Source: Sepioteuthis lessoniana (Eukaryota; Mollusca; Cephalopoda; Myopsida; Loliginidae). Taken from it: DNA of 64,000 bases. Every line of letters begins with the position of its first letter. The stretch's first letter is position 1. Made by a program: the position numbers and the translations under genes. A model generated the notes under the pieces. It saw only the letters and a list, made by a program, of their open reading frames with translations, was not told the origin of the DNA and did not search any database. This document shows positions 44,025 to 55,520 of the stretch, piece after piece. The stretch covers positions 186,001-250,000 of the forward strand of contig CAUZXS010005826.1 of assembly GCA_963585895.1 (NCBI GenBank). Reading direction: 5' to 3'.

Positions 44025-44790
44025 AAAAAAAAATAAGGGGGGGGAGAAGAGAAATGTCATACAAAAATTAGTTCCGCCAGCCATCACTATTTATTTCCAA
44101 AGCACTTTCACACAACAGTCACCTTTCAACCAGTATATAAATACAATTATTTCATGACAACTTGACTTTTTCAGTTGAAGTTCATAAGTTAAATATGTAA
44201 ACAAATTGGTAACTAAAGAAACCTTTTGAATTGAGGGTGGAGAGGAGTACAGTGAAACAGAAGCCATGTTTTTCCTTCTGATTGAACTATTTCACTCAGC
44301 AGAATAAAGAGTTTACATTAAATCAAATCAACGCCCCCCCTCCATTTTCAAGAAAAAAGGGTTTCAAGTAAGTGCTCCTATAATTTCAGCCTTGTGTCAA
44401 AACATCTATAGTGAAAATAATTTATATAACAAGAGAAAAATAGAGAAAAATGATGAGATTAGTGGAGTTGAGAGAAAGTGTGTGGTGTTTTTAAACAATC
44501 AATTATGATTGACCTTTTTGATTCAATTCAACAGACAAGAAAGAAGCAATGAAATTTCTAAGGAACCAGTGATTAGCTGAATAATGATAAAGAAACCACA
44601 TATGACGGCTGAAACAGTACAAAGTGGATATTGAGTGAGCTTTTAACATTTTCAGTACAAAATCAGGTTAGCAGAGCATGTACAAAAACATGATTTCTTT
44701 TAAAAAAGGAAAACTTGCATTAAAACATACACTTTTCCAATCACTCCACATGAGTAGGATTTGATACAAGATTCATTTTTATATAGAGTT
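43800..44790. other. AT-rich non-coding DNA
   Basis: Apart from the A-run and AAAT microsatellite at 43972-44036, nothing was recognised. Confidence 0.4.
43972..44036. repeat. A-run followed by (AAAT)n
   Basis: About 18 A, then roughly nine AAAT units, then another A-run and a G-run. Confidence 0.95.
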
Positions 44791-44794
44791 TAAA

Positions 44795-45010
44795 GGGTTT
44801 GAATTCAAAGTTTTCCTCCTGTTAGATAGGTTGCCATACCAAGGTTAAAAAGAGCCCCATACTACTATCCCCCACAGCTGGAAGAAGAATAGTTCAATTC
44901 ATACCTTTCCCAAAAGTATTAACACTATGTGAAATGAAAACAACCCCATCCAGGTTTTGAACTCTGGTTGTTGTATCCATTTCCTATAACCACCATTACC
45001 CCACTGTCTA
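44795..45010 (-). repeat. SINE family S copy
   Basis: On the minus strand: GGTAATGGTGGTTATAGGAA at the head, CAGAGTTCAAAACCTGGATG at the B-box, TAATACTTTTGGGAAAGGTA, the core AGCTGTGGGGGATAGTAG, and AACCTTGGTATGGCAACC. The tail is cut short after AACTTTGAATTCAAACCC. Confidence 0.85.
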
Positions 45011-45905
45011 CCTCTTTCTCATATCTTACAGAGTTGTAAATAATGGAAATAACTGACAGTATGGAGAAAAACAATAATCCTAAAGTGAGAAATTTATTAT
45101 GAAGGAGCATCAACGTAAAGACATTTCAGTAAACCTTTATTAGAACTTTAAGATGGTGAAACAAGTGTTGATAGAACAGTGATGGATATTTTATTAGAAA
45201 ATAAATATAAAATATATTATATAACACACACACAAGTTGTCCAGCATGAACTCATAAGGCAAGTAAATTTTCCTCCTCTGAACAATGCCCACCAGGAGAT
45301 TTTATGGATAAAGGGAGCACACTTTCAGTCAACAGGTAGGACAGGGTGATGCAAAAACCTTTGCTTGTTAAGCATAGCAAGTTCAATCCTTGCGTAATTC
45401 AACATAACCTCCACAACTATCTTATAAAAGTTACAAGAGAATGGTTAACAATCTGCCATTTTGAGTCTACAGCTTTACAAAGGCCTCTCCAACATCCTTG
45501 CACAAATTTGACTGTCCTAATCTTTGCCATGTTTTACAAAAAAATTCCACCGTCTCAGCTCTACATCATAAGTATTTTCCACTAACATTTAGTATATATT
45601 AGGCCCCATCCTCCTAATCTTTTACACTGTTATACTCCCTTCTAAACACGTGCCTTACCCACTTTAATTTTGTTTAATAATTTCTATTATTCCTCATCTC
45701 AGATTCACATTAATCACCAAGGTATTCCTTGCATTACCCTCTATATTGATAGTCATAACCGAGTGTCTTCTCATGATTCCATAACTATTCGAATCAGCTT
45801 AACATTTCCAGCATGAATTCAGATTAGCAGGGTATCTAGAAAGGTGCAGGAGGATCTAAAAAATAAATCTTACATTAAAATACTTGTCCATCTAAGATGA
45901 ATTTG
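45011..45905. other. AT-rich non-coding DNA
   Basis: A pyrimidine-rich stretch occupies 45490-45790. No gene or repeat copy was recognised. Confidence 0.4.
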
Positions 45906-46295
45906 GGTTGATTGGGTTTTATGGCATATCAACCTTTGTAGGTTATTTAACACCAAATTCTGTTTATGCATATATAAAGTATATGATTTGTAATCAAGTA
46001 CAGTTAAATGGTCAAAGTTCTTTTTCTAACAATTTAATGCAAGTCATTTGTTTGCTTACAGTTTGAATGTTAAACAGTTCTATTTGACCCAGAGATGGGA
46101 CCCTATGAGATACTTCCCACACCGGTTTAGAATGGACCAGGTAGCAATGGCAATGATGTGGTACTCTACATTCTCCAAGGCTGGAGCCTTGCCATTAGAT
46201 AGTTTAGTGTCATATCCAGGACACTTGTTAGTGGTGAGGTCTTACCCCTCTGCAGAGATGCAGTCTATTCTACAACCCCAGCCAAGTGGGCCGTC
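45906..46295 (-). repeat. SINE family A copy
   Basis: Complete from the tail (GGGTTTTATGGCATATCAAC) to the head (CCCAGCCAAGTGGGC). The 87-residue frame at 46048-46311 is repeat-derived. Confidence 0.85.
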
Positions 46296-46544
46296 AGACA
46301 AATTCACCTGAAGGAGGATGATAAAAGACTTCGAAATACAAAGATTTTTTTTTTAACATGAATCTCTACAACAGTAACATCATTTGCTATTTTGTTAAGG
46401 TTTCTCAAATTACAATTATAAAAAAAATTCTTAAAGTTAATTACAACCTTCCTGTCAGCAGAGCTTAAATACACTGACAATAAGGCAAAAAAAAAAGGGG
46501 GGGGTATCATGGGTATGACATTAAACCTCATTCAATAGTGCGAC

Positions 46545-46945
46545 TAGTTTTGGGATGTAAAATATTTCATTGCCATTACTTTCTGGTCCACTGACCAGGA
46601 ATGAGAGGGTCCCATCTATAGGTCAAATAGATGTTTAAAAAAAAAAAAAAAAAAAAAAAATCATTTGTCTTTGATAGCAATACTTGATGTCATAAATCAT
46701 TTATAGTTATTTGAAATTATAATTGTTTACTAAGGATTACTATTATTTATTACTTGAAGCCATATAACTGAGTGCAAACAAATGAATTATTAATTAAGAA
46801 TGATTACTTGAAACCATATAAAAATGGTGAATAAATTGTTAGTATTAGATAGGAATACTTGATACCATAACAGTGTGCAAAAAAGAAACTACACAAAAAG
46901 GAGGTGAATATAAATGTACAATTATTGCAGTCTCCTTGTTTCCCA
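46545..46945 (+). repeat. SINE variant A2/A copy, plus orientation, 5'-truncated
   Basis: It begins in the body (TTCATTGCCATTACTTTCTG), runs through GTCCCATCTATAGGTCAAAT and a long internal subrepeat block, and ends near GTGAATATAAATGTACAA before the terminal tail motif. Confidence 0.75.
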
Positions 46946-47437
46946 GCATACAGTAATCCTAAAAGAAAAAAAAAATTTTAATTCCAAGTGTTTTTTCATA
47001 TCTACAACTTGGATCAGCATTATCACTGGGAATAAATCCTAAAACTAGAATCAAACATTCAACAAGTCAATTATTTTCTTTCAAAGAAGCCAATAACCCA
47101 TATCTGATATCAGGTTCAATACCGAGTGCTCCATAGTATACAGGCTTGTACCAAACTGTTCAAGTGAATAAATACTATATTTACTAGCCTAAGATTCATT
47201 GAGAGTGTACAAATTAGGTCCAATGGACAAGTATTGGTGAGGGAGGTACACTAAAGCTTGATATAAACAACTATTGTGGATTGGGTCAGTTGCAACCTCA
47301 CCTAATAAACCATCCAACTTAGAAAACAACAAATAAAGGATTTTATTGAAATAGCCAATGAAAAACAAAAAAATTAATTAAGACAAATATTTTTAGAATC
47401 GGCAGTTCTTTGGTCTAAATTTACCACTATCAATAAC

Positions 47438-47469
<32 letters not shown>

Positions 47470-47930
47470 GAAAACTTGTGATTTGACATCTTCCACAATT
47501 ATTGAAGGACTTCATGAAACAAAAATAAAATGAATAAATTTTAAAAAAAGCTTCAAATATGAGTGTGATCAATTTTTTTTTTTTTTTTTTAATTAATCTC
47601 AAAAAAATAAAAATAAAAAAATCCTTTTTCATGATAAAATAAGAAAAAATAAGTCATGTGATTTCAAAGCTTGTTTAAAAGAGATATATTTATGTTTTTA
47701 TTATTCTGGACTCCATTCAATTTTTTGGGGAAAGCAGATATGGAGGGAGAAAGGAAGGAGAGAACCTTGGCCTGAATCAATAATTGATTCTATACATTGC
47801 ACCTATTTTGCAAGAATTCAAGATCGTGTGGCCGAGTTTTATAAATACAGTCAAACTTAACACAAAAAGGTTAAACATTCAACAAAAAGAGAAAAAAAAA
47901 CAACCATTATGATTTATCAGACTATCTCTT
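46946..47930. other. AT-rich non-coding DNA
   Basis: An A-run lies near 47437 and a T-run near 47573. No gene or repeat copy was recognised. Confidence 0.4.
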
Positions 47931-47934
47931 CCCA

Positions 47935-48145
47935 TCTAGGTTGACATTTGGGCTAACAGTGTACCGACTGCAGGTAAGGAGACATTTTTTGGTCAATATA
48001 TAGAATGATGGGAGAGTGCACAGGGATAAGTAGAGTCATGCCTTTTCCAAAGGGTATTAGCATGCAAACATAAGCAGTCTCAATGGAAATTTAAATGGTT
48101 TACCAATTCAATTTTTAGGACTGATAACAGCAGCACATCTTCAAC
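47935..48145 (-). repeat. Probable SINE family S copy, degraded
   Basis: CCTTTTCCAAAGGGTATTAG followed by a 50-base stretch and CCAATTCAATTTTTAGGACT on the plus strand match the S core and head in order. Other S landmarks are missing. Confidence 0.4.
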
Positions 48146-48202
48146 CTTCATAATTGTTATCATGCAATTATGACCACAGTATTTTACTCCCAGAAGGAAC
48201 TA

Positions 48203-48306
48203 CCAAACAATGTTTAACATGTTAAGCTAGCAGACCATTGTTAATGAGTTCAGTTCTCACTGGGTGCCTCATTTCTGGCCATGTGCCAAAAAAAGCTAAG
48301 AAACTG
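48203..48306 (+). repeat. SINE family B copy, degraded
   Basis: TTTAACATGTTAAGCTAGCA, GAGTTCAGTTCTCACTGGGT (B-box region), GCCTCATTTCTGGCC and AAAAGCTAAGAAACTGA follow family B order. Confidence 0.65.
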
Positions 48307-48361
48307 ACAACAGAAAAACGATTATAGTAATACTATTTTACTAATATTAAGATTGTTGTAG

Positions 48362-48665
48362 AACATGCAGTTTCCAAGTTTCAGAAAAACTGATATCATT
48401 TTCTAAATTAATTACTTGACCAGTTATCATTCAAATGATCTCAAATTTTAAAAGCAAGTGTAGAAACAACTCAAAATTCTTCATTTACCATTTTGTACTT
48501 ATTTTCTTTTTAAGTATAGAAATTCACTGTAAAAGAGGTGTTTAAATACGAAACAGAATTTAGGGTTGTTGCTACACATGCTGTTAAAATTTGACATCAT
48601 TTGAATGGTAAAGTTTTGAGAGGAAGAAATATCAATTTTTCTGAAACATCCTGTACATCTCAAAT
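48362..48665. mobile_element. Foldback (MITE-like) element
   Basis: The left arm (about 48378-48480) and the reverse complement of the right arm (about 48560-48650) share in order TTTCAGAAAAA(C/T)TGATAT, (C/T)CATTCAAATGAT, TCAAATTTTAA, AGTGTAG versus ATGTGTAG, AACAAC and AAATTCT. The arms are roughly 95 bases with a spacer of about 80. There is no internal coding frame of note, and exact ends and duplication were not fixed. A non-autonomous DNA transposon with long inverted arms fits; two oppositely inserted old copies of a repeat is the alternative. Confidence 0.65.
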
Positions 48666-49262
48666 GATAAAGTTTTTTTTTTTTAGGCACGCAGTATTTA
48701 TAAAGAAAAGTAACTTTAAAATATACAACTAAAACATGAAGGAGGACAAAGAAGGCACGTATATGCAAATAACATAAAATGAAATAAGGTCCAACTGGGT
48801 AATGTTCCTTTGGTTATTTTGGTCATGATCAGTTTTGCAGGACTGTCTACATTTTATAAAGGCTTTTAATATTGTGTACCAGTCATTGTCATGTATTTGA
48901 CTAGTATATGTATAAATAATACAAAGCATTATCGAGTACCTTCCAATGGAACAAAACTTCAATTTTAGAAAAAGTTGGGGGGAGGGGTCAATAAATGAAA
49001 AAAAAAACATTTCCTTCCTAAAGGGAGGAAAACTTTCAAGTCCTCTCACTATGACAACTGTGACACCCAATTTATATACTCAAGGTCTCATTGAAAAGGC
49101 CATCCTGCAGGAAAGACAGATAAGCCAACAGAATTATTGACCAAAATTATATATGACCATACCATTCCCTCCACACCAAGCATTTCATTTACTTTTGTAT
49201 TTTAGTAGGCTGTTCAGAAAATACTGATTTTGGTATAAACTGTTCTAACATTCCAATTGTAA
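48666..49262. other. AT-rich non-coding DNA
   Basis: A 113-residue minus-strand frame (48729-49070) and a 64-residue plus-strand frame overlap here. Neither shows a recognisable domain or splice context. Confidence 0.4.
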
Positions 49263-49263
49263 A

Positions 49264-49565
49264 AGTTGGCAACCTCAGTCGAGGGTGACCCAAAGGCTCC
49301 TTTTTCAATAGCTACTACACTGAGGTGTAAGAGAGGGTGCTACTCCTTTCTCTGGATTGCCCCACTTTACCCTTGATGCTTACCTTATAATGCTGAGTGT
49401 TAAGCAAGGCATCATCAAGTACCATCTTTTGGGTCTTTGGTATGACTAACTAAAGATTGAACCCCGGTCTCCCAGACCATTGGCAAACACTCTACTCATT
49501 AGGAATGTGAATTTTTCATACAACTACAATTAAGATAACCGGGCCATTGGCAAATGCTCTACTCA
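49264..49565 (-). repeat. SINE family T copy with a duplicated head end
   Basis: Body landmarks are GTTGGCAACCTCAGTCGAGG and AAGGCTCC(T/C)TTTTCAATAG. The tRNA-like end ATTGAACCCC...ACCATTGGCAAACACTCTAC reaches 49503. After a 34-base unrelated spacer, a second partial head (GGGCCATTGGCAAATGCTCT and ACTCATTCGG) occurs at 49541-49572. Confidence 0.8.
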
Positions 49566-49662
49566 TTCGGACAAAGTATCCTTTGTTACTTTTCAATTAC
49601 TTTTAGAATTTGAAAGTTATATGCCCCTAATCATAAAGAGAGGGAGAAAAAAAAAGATGCAT

Positions 49663-49859
49663 TTACTTTTTTGCACGTTCAAGCTGGGTCATGATGTTGC
49701 CAAGATGACGCTGCAAAAACTCAACTAATTTGGGATACGAGACTGTCACATCCACCATATTCTCCTGATCTCCCCCGCACACACACATACCAACTAGCAT
49801 TTTTTCAAGCATCTGGGCACTTTCTATACCAAAAGTATTCCATTTCAAAGAAGTAGGAA
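49663..49859 (-). CDS. Candidate terminal coding exon, product not recognised
   Basis: On the minus strand a splice-acceptor-like AAATGCAG ends at 49860. The frame beginning two bases into the exon is open for 64 codons to a TAA at 49663-49665. The peptide includes LKWNTFGIESAQMLEKMLVG, then a Cys-Gly-Gly-Asp stretch, then LVEFLQRHLGNIMTQLERAK at the C-terminus. Amino-acid use is balanced, with two amphipathic helix-like stretches, unlike the low-complexity frames elsewhere in the window. A minus-strand gene would have its earlier exons at higher coordinates; none was recognised in this window. A family T SINE would then lie in its 3' UTR. The protein family was not identified. A chance frame or a processed-pseudogene fragment is possible. 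Confidence 0.4.
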
Positions 49860-49865
49860 CTGCAT

Positions 49866-51154
49866 TTAAAGATTTATTGGCATCAAAACCTTTAGAATTT
49901 TATAAATAAATGACTAAATGCATCGATGTTCAGGGATCATATTTTGACTGATTAAAACACTGCTTAAATTTATTCATAAAAACAAAAAAAAAAATAAATA
50001 AAAATAAACAGGCGATTTGTCCCTTAAAAAATCCCAGAAGTGAATGATTAATTGCTAATTTTGATGCTTCAGAACTTTTAGAAGAGTTAGGATCAGTGAG
50101 AGAGTAGAATAGGTATATGATTTTTTTTTTTCTTTATTCAAGAAACAAGATTCTCAAACTTTCAGTTGATCTTGTTCTTTTAGTTAATTTTTAAAAATTT
50201 AATACACACTAATATTTGCATTTTATAAAATTGTTTTGTCATTTAGAATACAAATGAAAACCTTGTTTTTTGTTTTCTCCACCCCTAATACTACTTCTCA
50301 AAGACAAACCTTTCAAATATTGAATGCAAAATATAAATCATTTTAAAATTTCTTTTTAATATAAAAAAAATTTTTTTTTTTTAAATCCAGTCAGTGTATT
50401 AAATTTATATGCAAATAAACTTATGGGACAGGGTTTTTTAAATTTTTGTCCCATAATTCTTACATTCACTTTGAAATTTATACGCAAGTAAAAAACTTAT
50501 AAAATAGTAAATTCTTATTGAAAGGAAATTTGATTCCTGCAATCATTAAAATTGACTCATGGTTAACAAATGTAAACTTTTTGAGACAATGTAAAAAATC
50601 TAAATGTATTTTTATACAAAAAGAATCAAAAATATACCAATCTAATCACTTTACAGTTATTTTCATTGTTCTTTTTTTCAGGTTAGAGGATTTTTTTTTC
50701 ATTTTACAAAGGACAAACAAGATAATGTTGCTTTGTGTCTGCTACCAATGATGGAACAGGCATAAACAAAAATTTTTGGTTCATAATCATTATGAGGAAT
50801 AACAGGAAAAGAAAAATATCAATAAAACAGTCATTAAAAAATGTTGATTGATCTTTTCCAATTGCAATAATTCTTCTCTTTCAATTATTGTTAATATTCA
50901 GGAGGATTTTACAAAGACTTTTCTAATGATTTATATCCTAAATCAAAATATTTTCTTGGAAATAATGAAAGTTAAAAATATTGGCATCTGAATTTTAACA
51001 AGAGGAAATATGGCAGCTGGAAAAGACCAACCAATATTTTGTTTCTTTACTTTTTACAACTTTTTTTTTTTTAAGATGCAGACAACATTTCTCATTTGTT
51101 AGAGTTCAACAAGAACAAACCCTTTAAATTCTAAAAGAAAATTCATTTACATAA
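49866..51154. other. AT-rich non-coding DNA
   Basis: This is the stretch just upstream of the candidate exon on the minus strand. No second exon was recognised. Only short A- and T-runs were seen. Confidence 0.4.
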
Positions 51155-51880
51155 ATGATTTTAATGGCATGTCAACCCATTCATTTATGGGAATCCTATT
51201 CCTTGTACATTTATTTGTGTAGTTTAGAGTTTTTGCAGTTATATAATATCAAGTATTCCTCTAATACTTTAAACCATATAAGTAAAAGTTGGCAACTTTA
51301 GTCGAGGGCAACCCAAAGGCTCCCTTTTCAACAGCTACTACACCAAGGTGTGTGTGTGGGGGGGTGCTACTCCACTTTACCCTTGATCCTTACCTTATAA
51401 TGCTGTGTTAAGCAAGGCAGAATCAAGTACCATTTTTTGCGTCTTTGACATGACTTGACCTGGGATTGAGCCCGTCACCCGAACCACTGGCAAACACTAC
51501 TTATTAGGCCAATTTAATAATAAACATTTGTTTGCACACAGTTATATGGTTTCAACTAGGTAATCCTTGTTAAACAATTATGGCTGCAAATAACCATTCT
51601 TAATACTAATAATTACATGGTATCAAGTATTTAAAAAAAAAAAAAAAAAAAAAAATTTTTTTAAACAAATCTATTTAACCTATAGATAGGACCCTAACAG
51701 GTGACTATCACTCTGGAGTCAATAGATTTGGGAGTGATAGCAAAGAAAGGGTACTCCACATTCCTCAAATCTCTAGAACTAGAGCCTCACAATCAGATGC
51801 AGTTTAGCATCATATCCAGGACAACCTCTTTTTGGGGGTGGGGTGGATCCAGTCAGCATATTCTAACTCTAATCAACAAG
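51155..51880 (-). repeat. SINE variant A2 copy, split by a family T insertion
   Basis: The tail TTTTAATGGCATGTCAACCC is at the left. Subrepeats run to about 51284 and resume at about 51513 with AAACATTTGTTTGCACACAG. The core (TAACCTATAGATAGGACCC) and the body follow, ending in CAGTCAGCATATTCTAAC. A long A-run lies near 51632. Confidence 0.8.
51285..51512 (-). repeat. SINE family T copy nested in A2
   Basis: GTTGGCAACTTTAGTCGAGG at the left and CACTGGCAAACACTACTTAT plus TAGGCCAAT at the right bound a complete T copy. The target-site duplication is not clear. Confidence 0.8.
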
Positions 51881-52347
51881 ACTTATTTACATAAAGGTCA
51901 GTCCTAAAATACAAATGGAAACATAACCCCTTTCAGGCATAGAATTTTAAACATGGAGGGAAGGTGCAGTTATGTGGGAAGTTTAAAATCAATCAAGGTT
52001 TGATAAATAAATACAAAAACTAAATCCAAAATTTCATGTATTTTTTTTCCTTGCTTTTCATTAAAAAGGAAAAAAAAAGTTTTTATAGTGAAAAATAAAG
52101 ATGTCAGCCATTTTGTTTTTCTCCTAAAAGAATGTTCCTATTTTGGTTGTGCCCTAAAATGAAAATTTTTTTTTTTACTCAATTTAACCCTCTTAACTTA
52201 AATCCTATAATTTTTAACTTAGTTTAGAACATATAGAAAAATACATTGGGGAGGGGAAAAAAAAAAAAAAAAAAAAAAAAAAAAGCATATTGAAATATAT
52301 TGAAAAGTAATGAAAATATAGATATTTATCATAAACCTAGAAAGTAT
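51881..52347. other. AT-rich non-coding DNA
   Basis: Contains a long A-run near 52257 and short T-runs. Nothing else was recognised. Confidence 0.4.
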
Positions 52348-52560
52348 AATTGCACAATGGTTATTATCAAGGCAAACTAGAATCATCAAATCTAGAGACG
52401 GCTGTACATATTTTACTTTTTAACAATGCCCATAGGAAAGGCATGAAAGCATCTCTTCTGCCCACCATCCCAGCTCTAAGCAGTAGGATCGACAGAGTTC
52501 TTTAAGTTTGGTGTAGGACAAGGAGTCTAGAAGGAAAACTGAAATTAAACCTATCAACTC
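52348..52560 (+). repeat. SINE family S copy, degraded
   Basis: TTGCACAATGGTTATTATCA (head), CCATAGGAAAGGCATGAAAG (core start), AGCTCTAAGCAGTAGGA, GTTCTTTAAG and GTCTAGAAGGAAAACTGAA follow S order. Confidence 0.6.
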
Positions 52561-52696
52561 CCACATTGTGGGCCGGTATCAAAGTATAAGGTCCACATCC
52601 TGAAGTAGACAGAAAAAACTCATTGGATGAGAGCTTAGATCAGGTGCAATATTGAATAATTCCCTTTTCATGGCATCTCTCTGAAAAATGGTCTTT

Positions 52697-52870
52697 CTTT
52701 GATTTTTTTTATTTAATAGCATATCACCCATCTTATCAAAGCCATCCTTATAGAAAAACAGCAATGATATTTAACCCATAGATGGGAGGGGTAAGGCAGT
52801 TCATAAGTAAACTTCAGTACAACTGATGTTCAACTCAATATGATTAAACAGTCACCAGGAACTCCCAAGA
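52697..52870 (-). repeat. SINE family D copy, degraded head
   Basis: The tail ATTTAATAGCATATCACCC, the segment AAAGCCATCCTTATAGAAAA and the core ATTTAACCCATAGATGGG are clear. The tRNA-like head (GATGTTCAACTCAATATGAT onward) is degraded. Confidence 0.7.
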
Positions 52871-52958
52871 GAACCAAGGTGATGCTAATATTTTCTCCAA
52901 GAGTCATATGACAGGTACAAGGTTACATAAAATAAACAGTAAAGCACAATCTGACCTG

Positions 52959-52959
<1 letters not shown>

Positions 52960-53047
<88 letters not shown>
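52960..53047. repeat. Compound microsatellite (TA)n-(CA)n
   Basis: About 66 bases of TA followed by about 20 bases of CA. Confidence 0.95.
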
Positions 53048-53526
53048 GTTCACAACTGAAGATGTATTTACTAAGATGTCATCATAGACCATGTTTCAAA
53101 AAGATTCAACTAATTTTACAGGTCATCTAAGTTAACAGTCACAATTTTAATTCTCTTAATTACCAGACTAATTTAAATCTTTAATTCCAATAAACTAGGT
53201 TATTGCCTCAGTTCCTATAAATTGGAAAGGCTCTTAGGTTCCTACAAAGAATTTTTAAAATAAGATTTTGAGGATAAAGACAAAAAAAAATAGATGTTTA
53301 TTTTGAACTGTGTATAATACCATTTTTTATTATTATAACTTTAAAGAGAACAATATTTGAATCTTGCAGGTTTATCTACAGGATAAACTCTTCAGAGCAT
53401 GACAAGAATTTAGAGAGGAACTTTAGAGAAGGGGAGGGGAGTCTTTTCCCAGGATGTATTAATCAGATTAACAAATAGAGATTAAATTCTTTTTCCAAAT
53501 ACATTCTTATCAATAAATTAGATATA
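53048..53526. other. AT-rich non-coding DNA
   Basis: No recognisable gene or repeat copy. Confidence 0.4.
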
Positions 53527-54070
53527 AATTTGGTTGGTTGTTTGGGTTTTCTGGCATATCAACCTTTTTAGGTTATTTAATGCCAAATCAATTTTTATAC
53601 AAAAAAATCAGTTCTATTTCAAACTATTTAGTTTAGCATGAGTACAGTTTGTCTATATTTCTATTTCAAGTTATCCAGTTTAGTCAAAAAGTTATAATTC
53701 ACACAATTCAGTTTAGTATATTTTTTGCCCACAGTTAAATGTCAAAACAGTTCTCTTTCAAATAATTCAATTTGGCATAGTACAGTTTTAATGTCAAAAA
53801 CAGTTCTATTTCAGACAATTCAGTTTAGCATAAGTACGCAGATTAGTTCTGTTTAACCCATAGAGAGGACTATCAGGTGCTATGACTCAGGGTCAGAGTG
53901 AACCTAGTAGTGATGGCAATGAATGGGTGCTCTGTATTCTCCAATGCTCCAGCATCACTGAAACCTCACTATCAGATTGTTTAGCGTCATATCCAGGACA
54001 CTCATTGGGAGGGTCTTACCTCCACTGCAGAGAAGCAGTCGGTGTATTCTACAGCCCCAGCCGACTGGGC
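53527..54070 (-). repeat. SINE family A copy
   Basis: Complete from GGGTTTTCTGGCATATCAAC to CAGCCCCAGCCGACTGGGCAA, with several internal subrepeats. A duplication is possible (TAGATATAAATTT left, TAGACAAATTT right) but needs a 2-base gap. Frames here are repeat-derived. Confidence 0.85.
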
Positions 54071-54639
54071 AATAGACAAATTTGATTGCATATATCTCAA
54101 GAGTACTGATAACTTGTGTGTATATACATACGCTTTAAGAAGCATATGCATTTTAAAATACTTTGAAAGACATATTAGTGATAAGGAAATAGTGTTAGTG
54201 ACTCTTGGAATCTTTAACAAGTTCTGCTTTTCTAATAAAAGGTACTCCCCTTGAAGTGTTAATATTTCTTAATCCCCAGGGGAATATTCCAAGAATATGT
54301 TGACAAGGATGGTGAACAGGTGTGACTGTTTGAAACCATAAAGATACTCCTATTGATATGATTCTTCTATTAATAAAAAAAAAAAAAAATAAATAAAAAA
54401 ATAAAAAATTTAAAACATTTACGACCTGTTTATTTTTCTCAATACACAACTGTAATATGAAGCTTTTTGGTCATATATTAGCAATTTGGTCTCAATTGAG
54501 TAATGAGAAATTATGTTATGTAATATACTTTTTTTAATTAAATGCATCAACTTTTGGTTTAAATTTTGGGGCTATGGAAGTATGCATTTTTTTTTTACAT
54601 AAGTTTTGAAAATAACCACATTACAGATGACCTAGTTTC
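54071..54639. other. AT-rich non-coding DNA
   Basis: A weak resemblance links TAATAAAAGGTACTCCCCTTGA and following bases (54233-54350) to 59870-59970: AAGTGTTAATATTTCTT versus AAGTATTAACATTTTCTT, then GAACAGGTG and CTGTTTGAAA. It is probably an old dispersed repeat. No gene was recognised. Confidence 0.45.
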
Positions 54640-54845
54640 TTAGTCTAATGACATATCAATCTTCAAAACTTAATGCCAAAGCCATCCTTGTAGAAAAATA
54701 CCAGCGGTACTATTCAACCCATAGTTGGGAGGCAGTTCATACCTTTCCGAAGGTATTAGTTCACATATGAACATAGCAGCTGGAGTTTGAACTCTCACTA
54801 CAATATCGCAGTCCACTACTTTAGCCACTACACTCTTGGGACTCC
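54640..54845 (-). repeat. SINE family D copy
   Basis: On the minus strand the head carries GTGTAGTGGCTAAAGTAGTG and the B-box GTTCAAACTCC. AACTAATACCTTCGGAAAGG, the core CAACTATGGGTTGAATAG and the tail follow. The AATACC...GGAAAGGTATGAA plus core segment is the part shared with family S. Confidence 0.85.
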
Positions 54846-55419
54846 CTCCATAGATATTACGTTGATCCTAGGCAAAAGTACACATCCATATCTAAATAAT
54901 TCCATTATTTCTGACAAACTATGCCTATCTACAACCATCTGCTATCTTTCCTGGTGACTTTCTACTGCTTAATACCCTAAACTGCCATCGCTCTGTACAC
55001 CAGACTATTCCCTCGACTATATGAGGCCTTCACTATCGGAAAAGCGAATCACTTTTTCCATGTGGACCATCCAGTTACTAAAATACATTTTAAAAAATTA
55101 AAAAATAATCAGATCCTTATCTACTGACCTATAATCATACTAGCACCAACAACTTCAGTTTTTGACAAAAGTTTTTAAAATAAAATAAATTAAAAATATA
55201 AAAACTTCCATTCATTCATCAAAAAATCCTTTTATTATCTATTAAAATGTACCAACCTCAAACTTTTTTTAGCCATCCTTTTGATACAAGGCACACACAC
55301 ATCTGTATAAATACATACTTACCTATGCCTACACAAAGATATGCTTGCACATTTTATATATTTTAAAATAGGTAGGTCCACAAAGAGATTTCTATTTTTT
55401 GATTTTATTTATTTTGTTC
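54846..55419. other. AT-rich non-coding DNA
   Basis: Bases 54940-55080 are pyrimidine-rich and less AT-biased but unassigned. No exon was recognised. Confidence 0.4.
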
Positions 55420-55520
55420 TTACATATGTGTAAGTCTTCAGCTTGTTGCTTTCCTCAGAGAACATACATGGCAAAAGGCCTTGTTAATGGGGTACTCAAT
55501 GAGACTCGAACTCACTCATG
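55420..55520 (-). repeat. SINE family B, long-tailed form
   Basis: On the minus strand, GTGAGTTCGAGTCTCATTGA (B-box) is followed by GTACCCCATTAACAAGGCC and the alternative tail TTCTCTGAGGAAAGCAACAA, also present at 17020-17235. The A-box half is missing. Confidence 0.7.
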
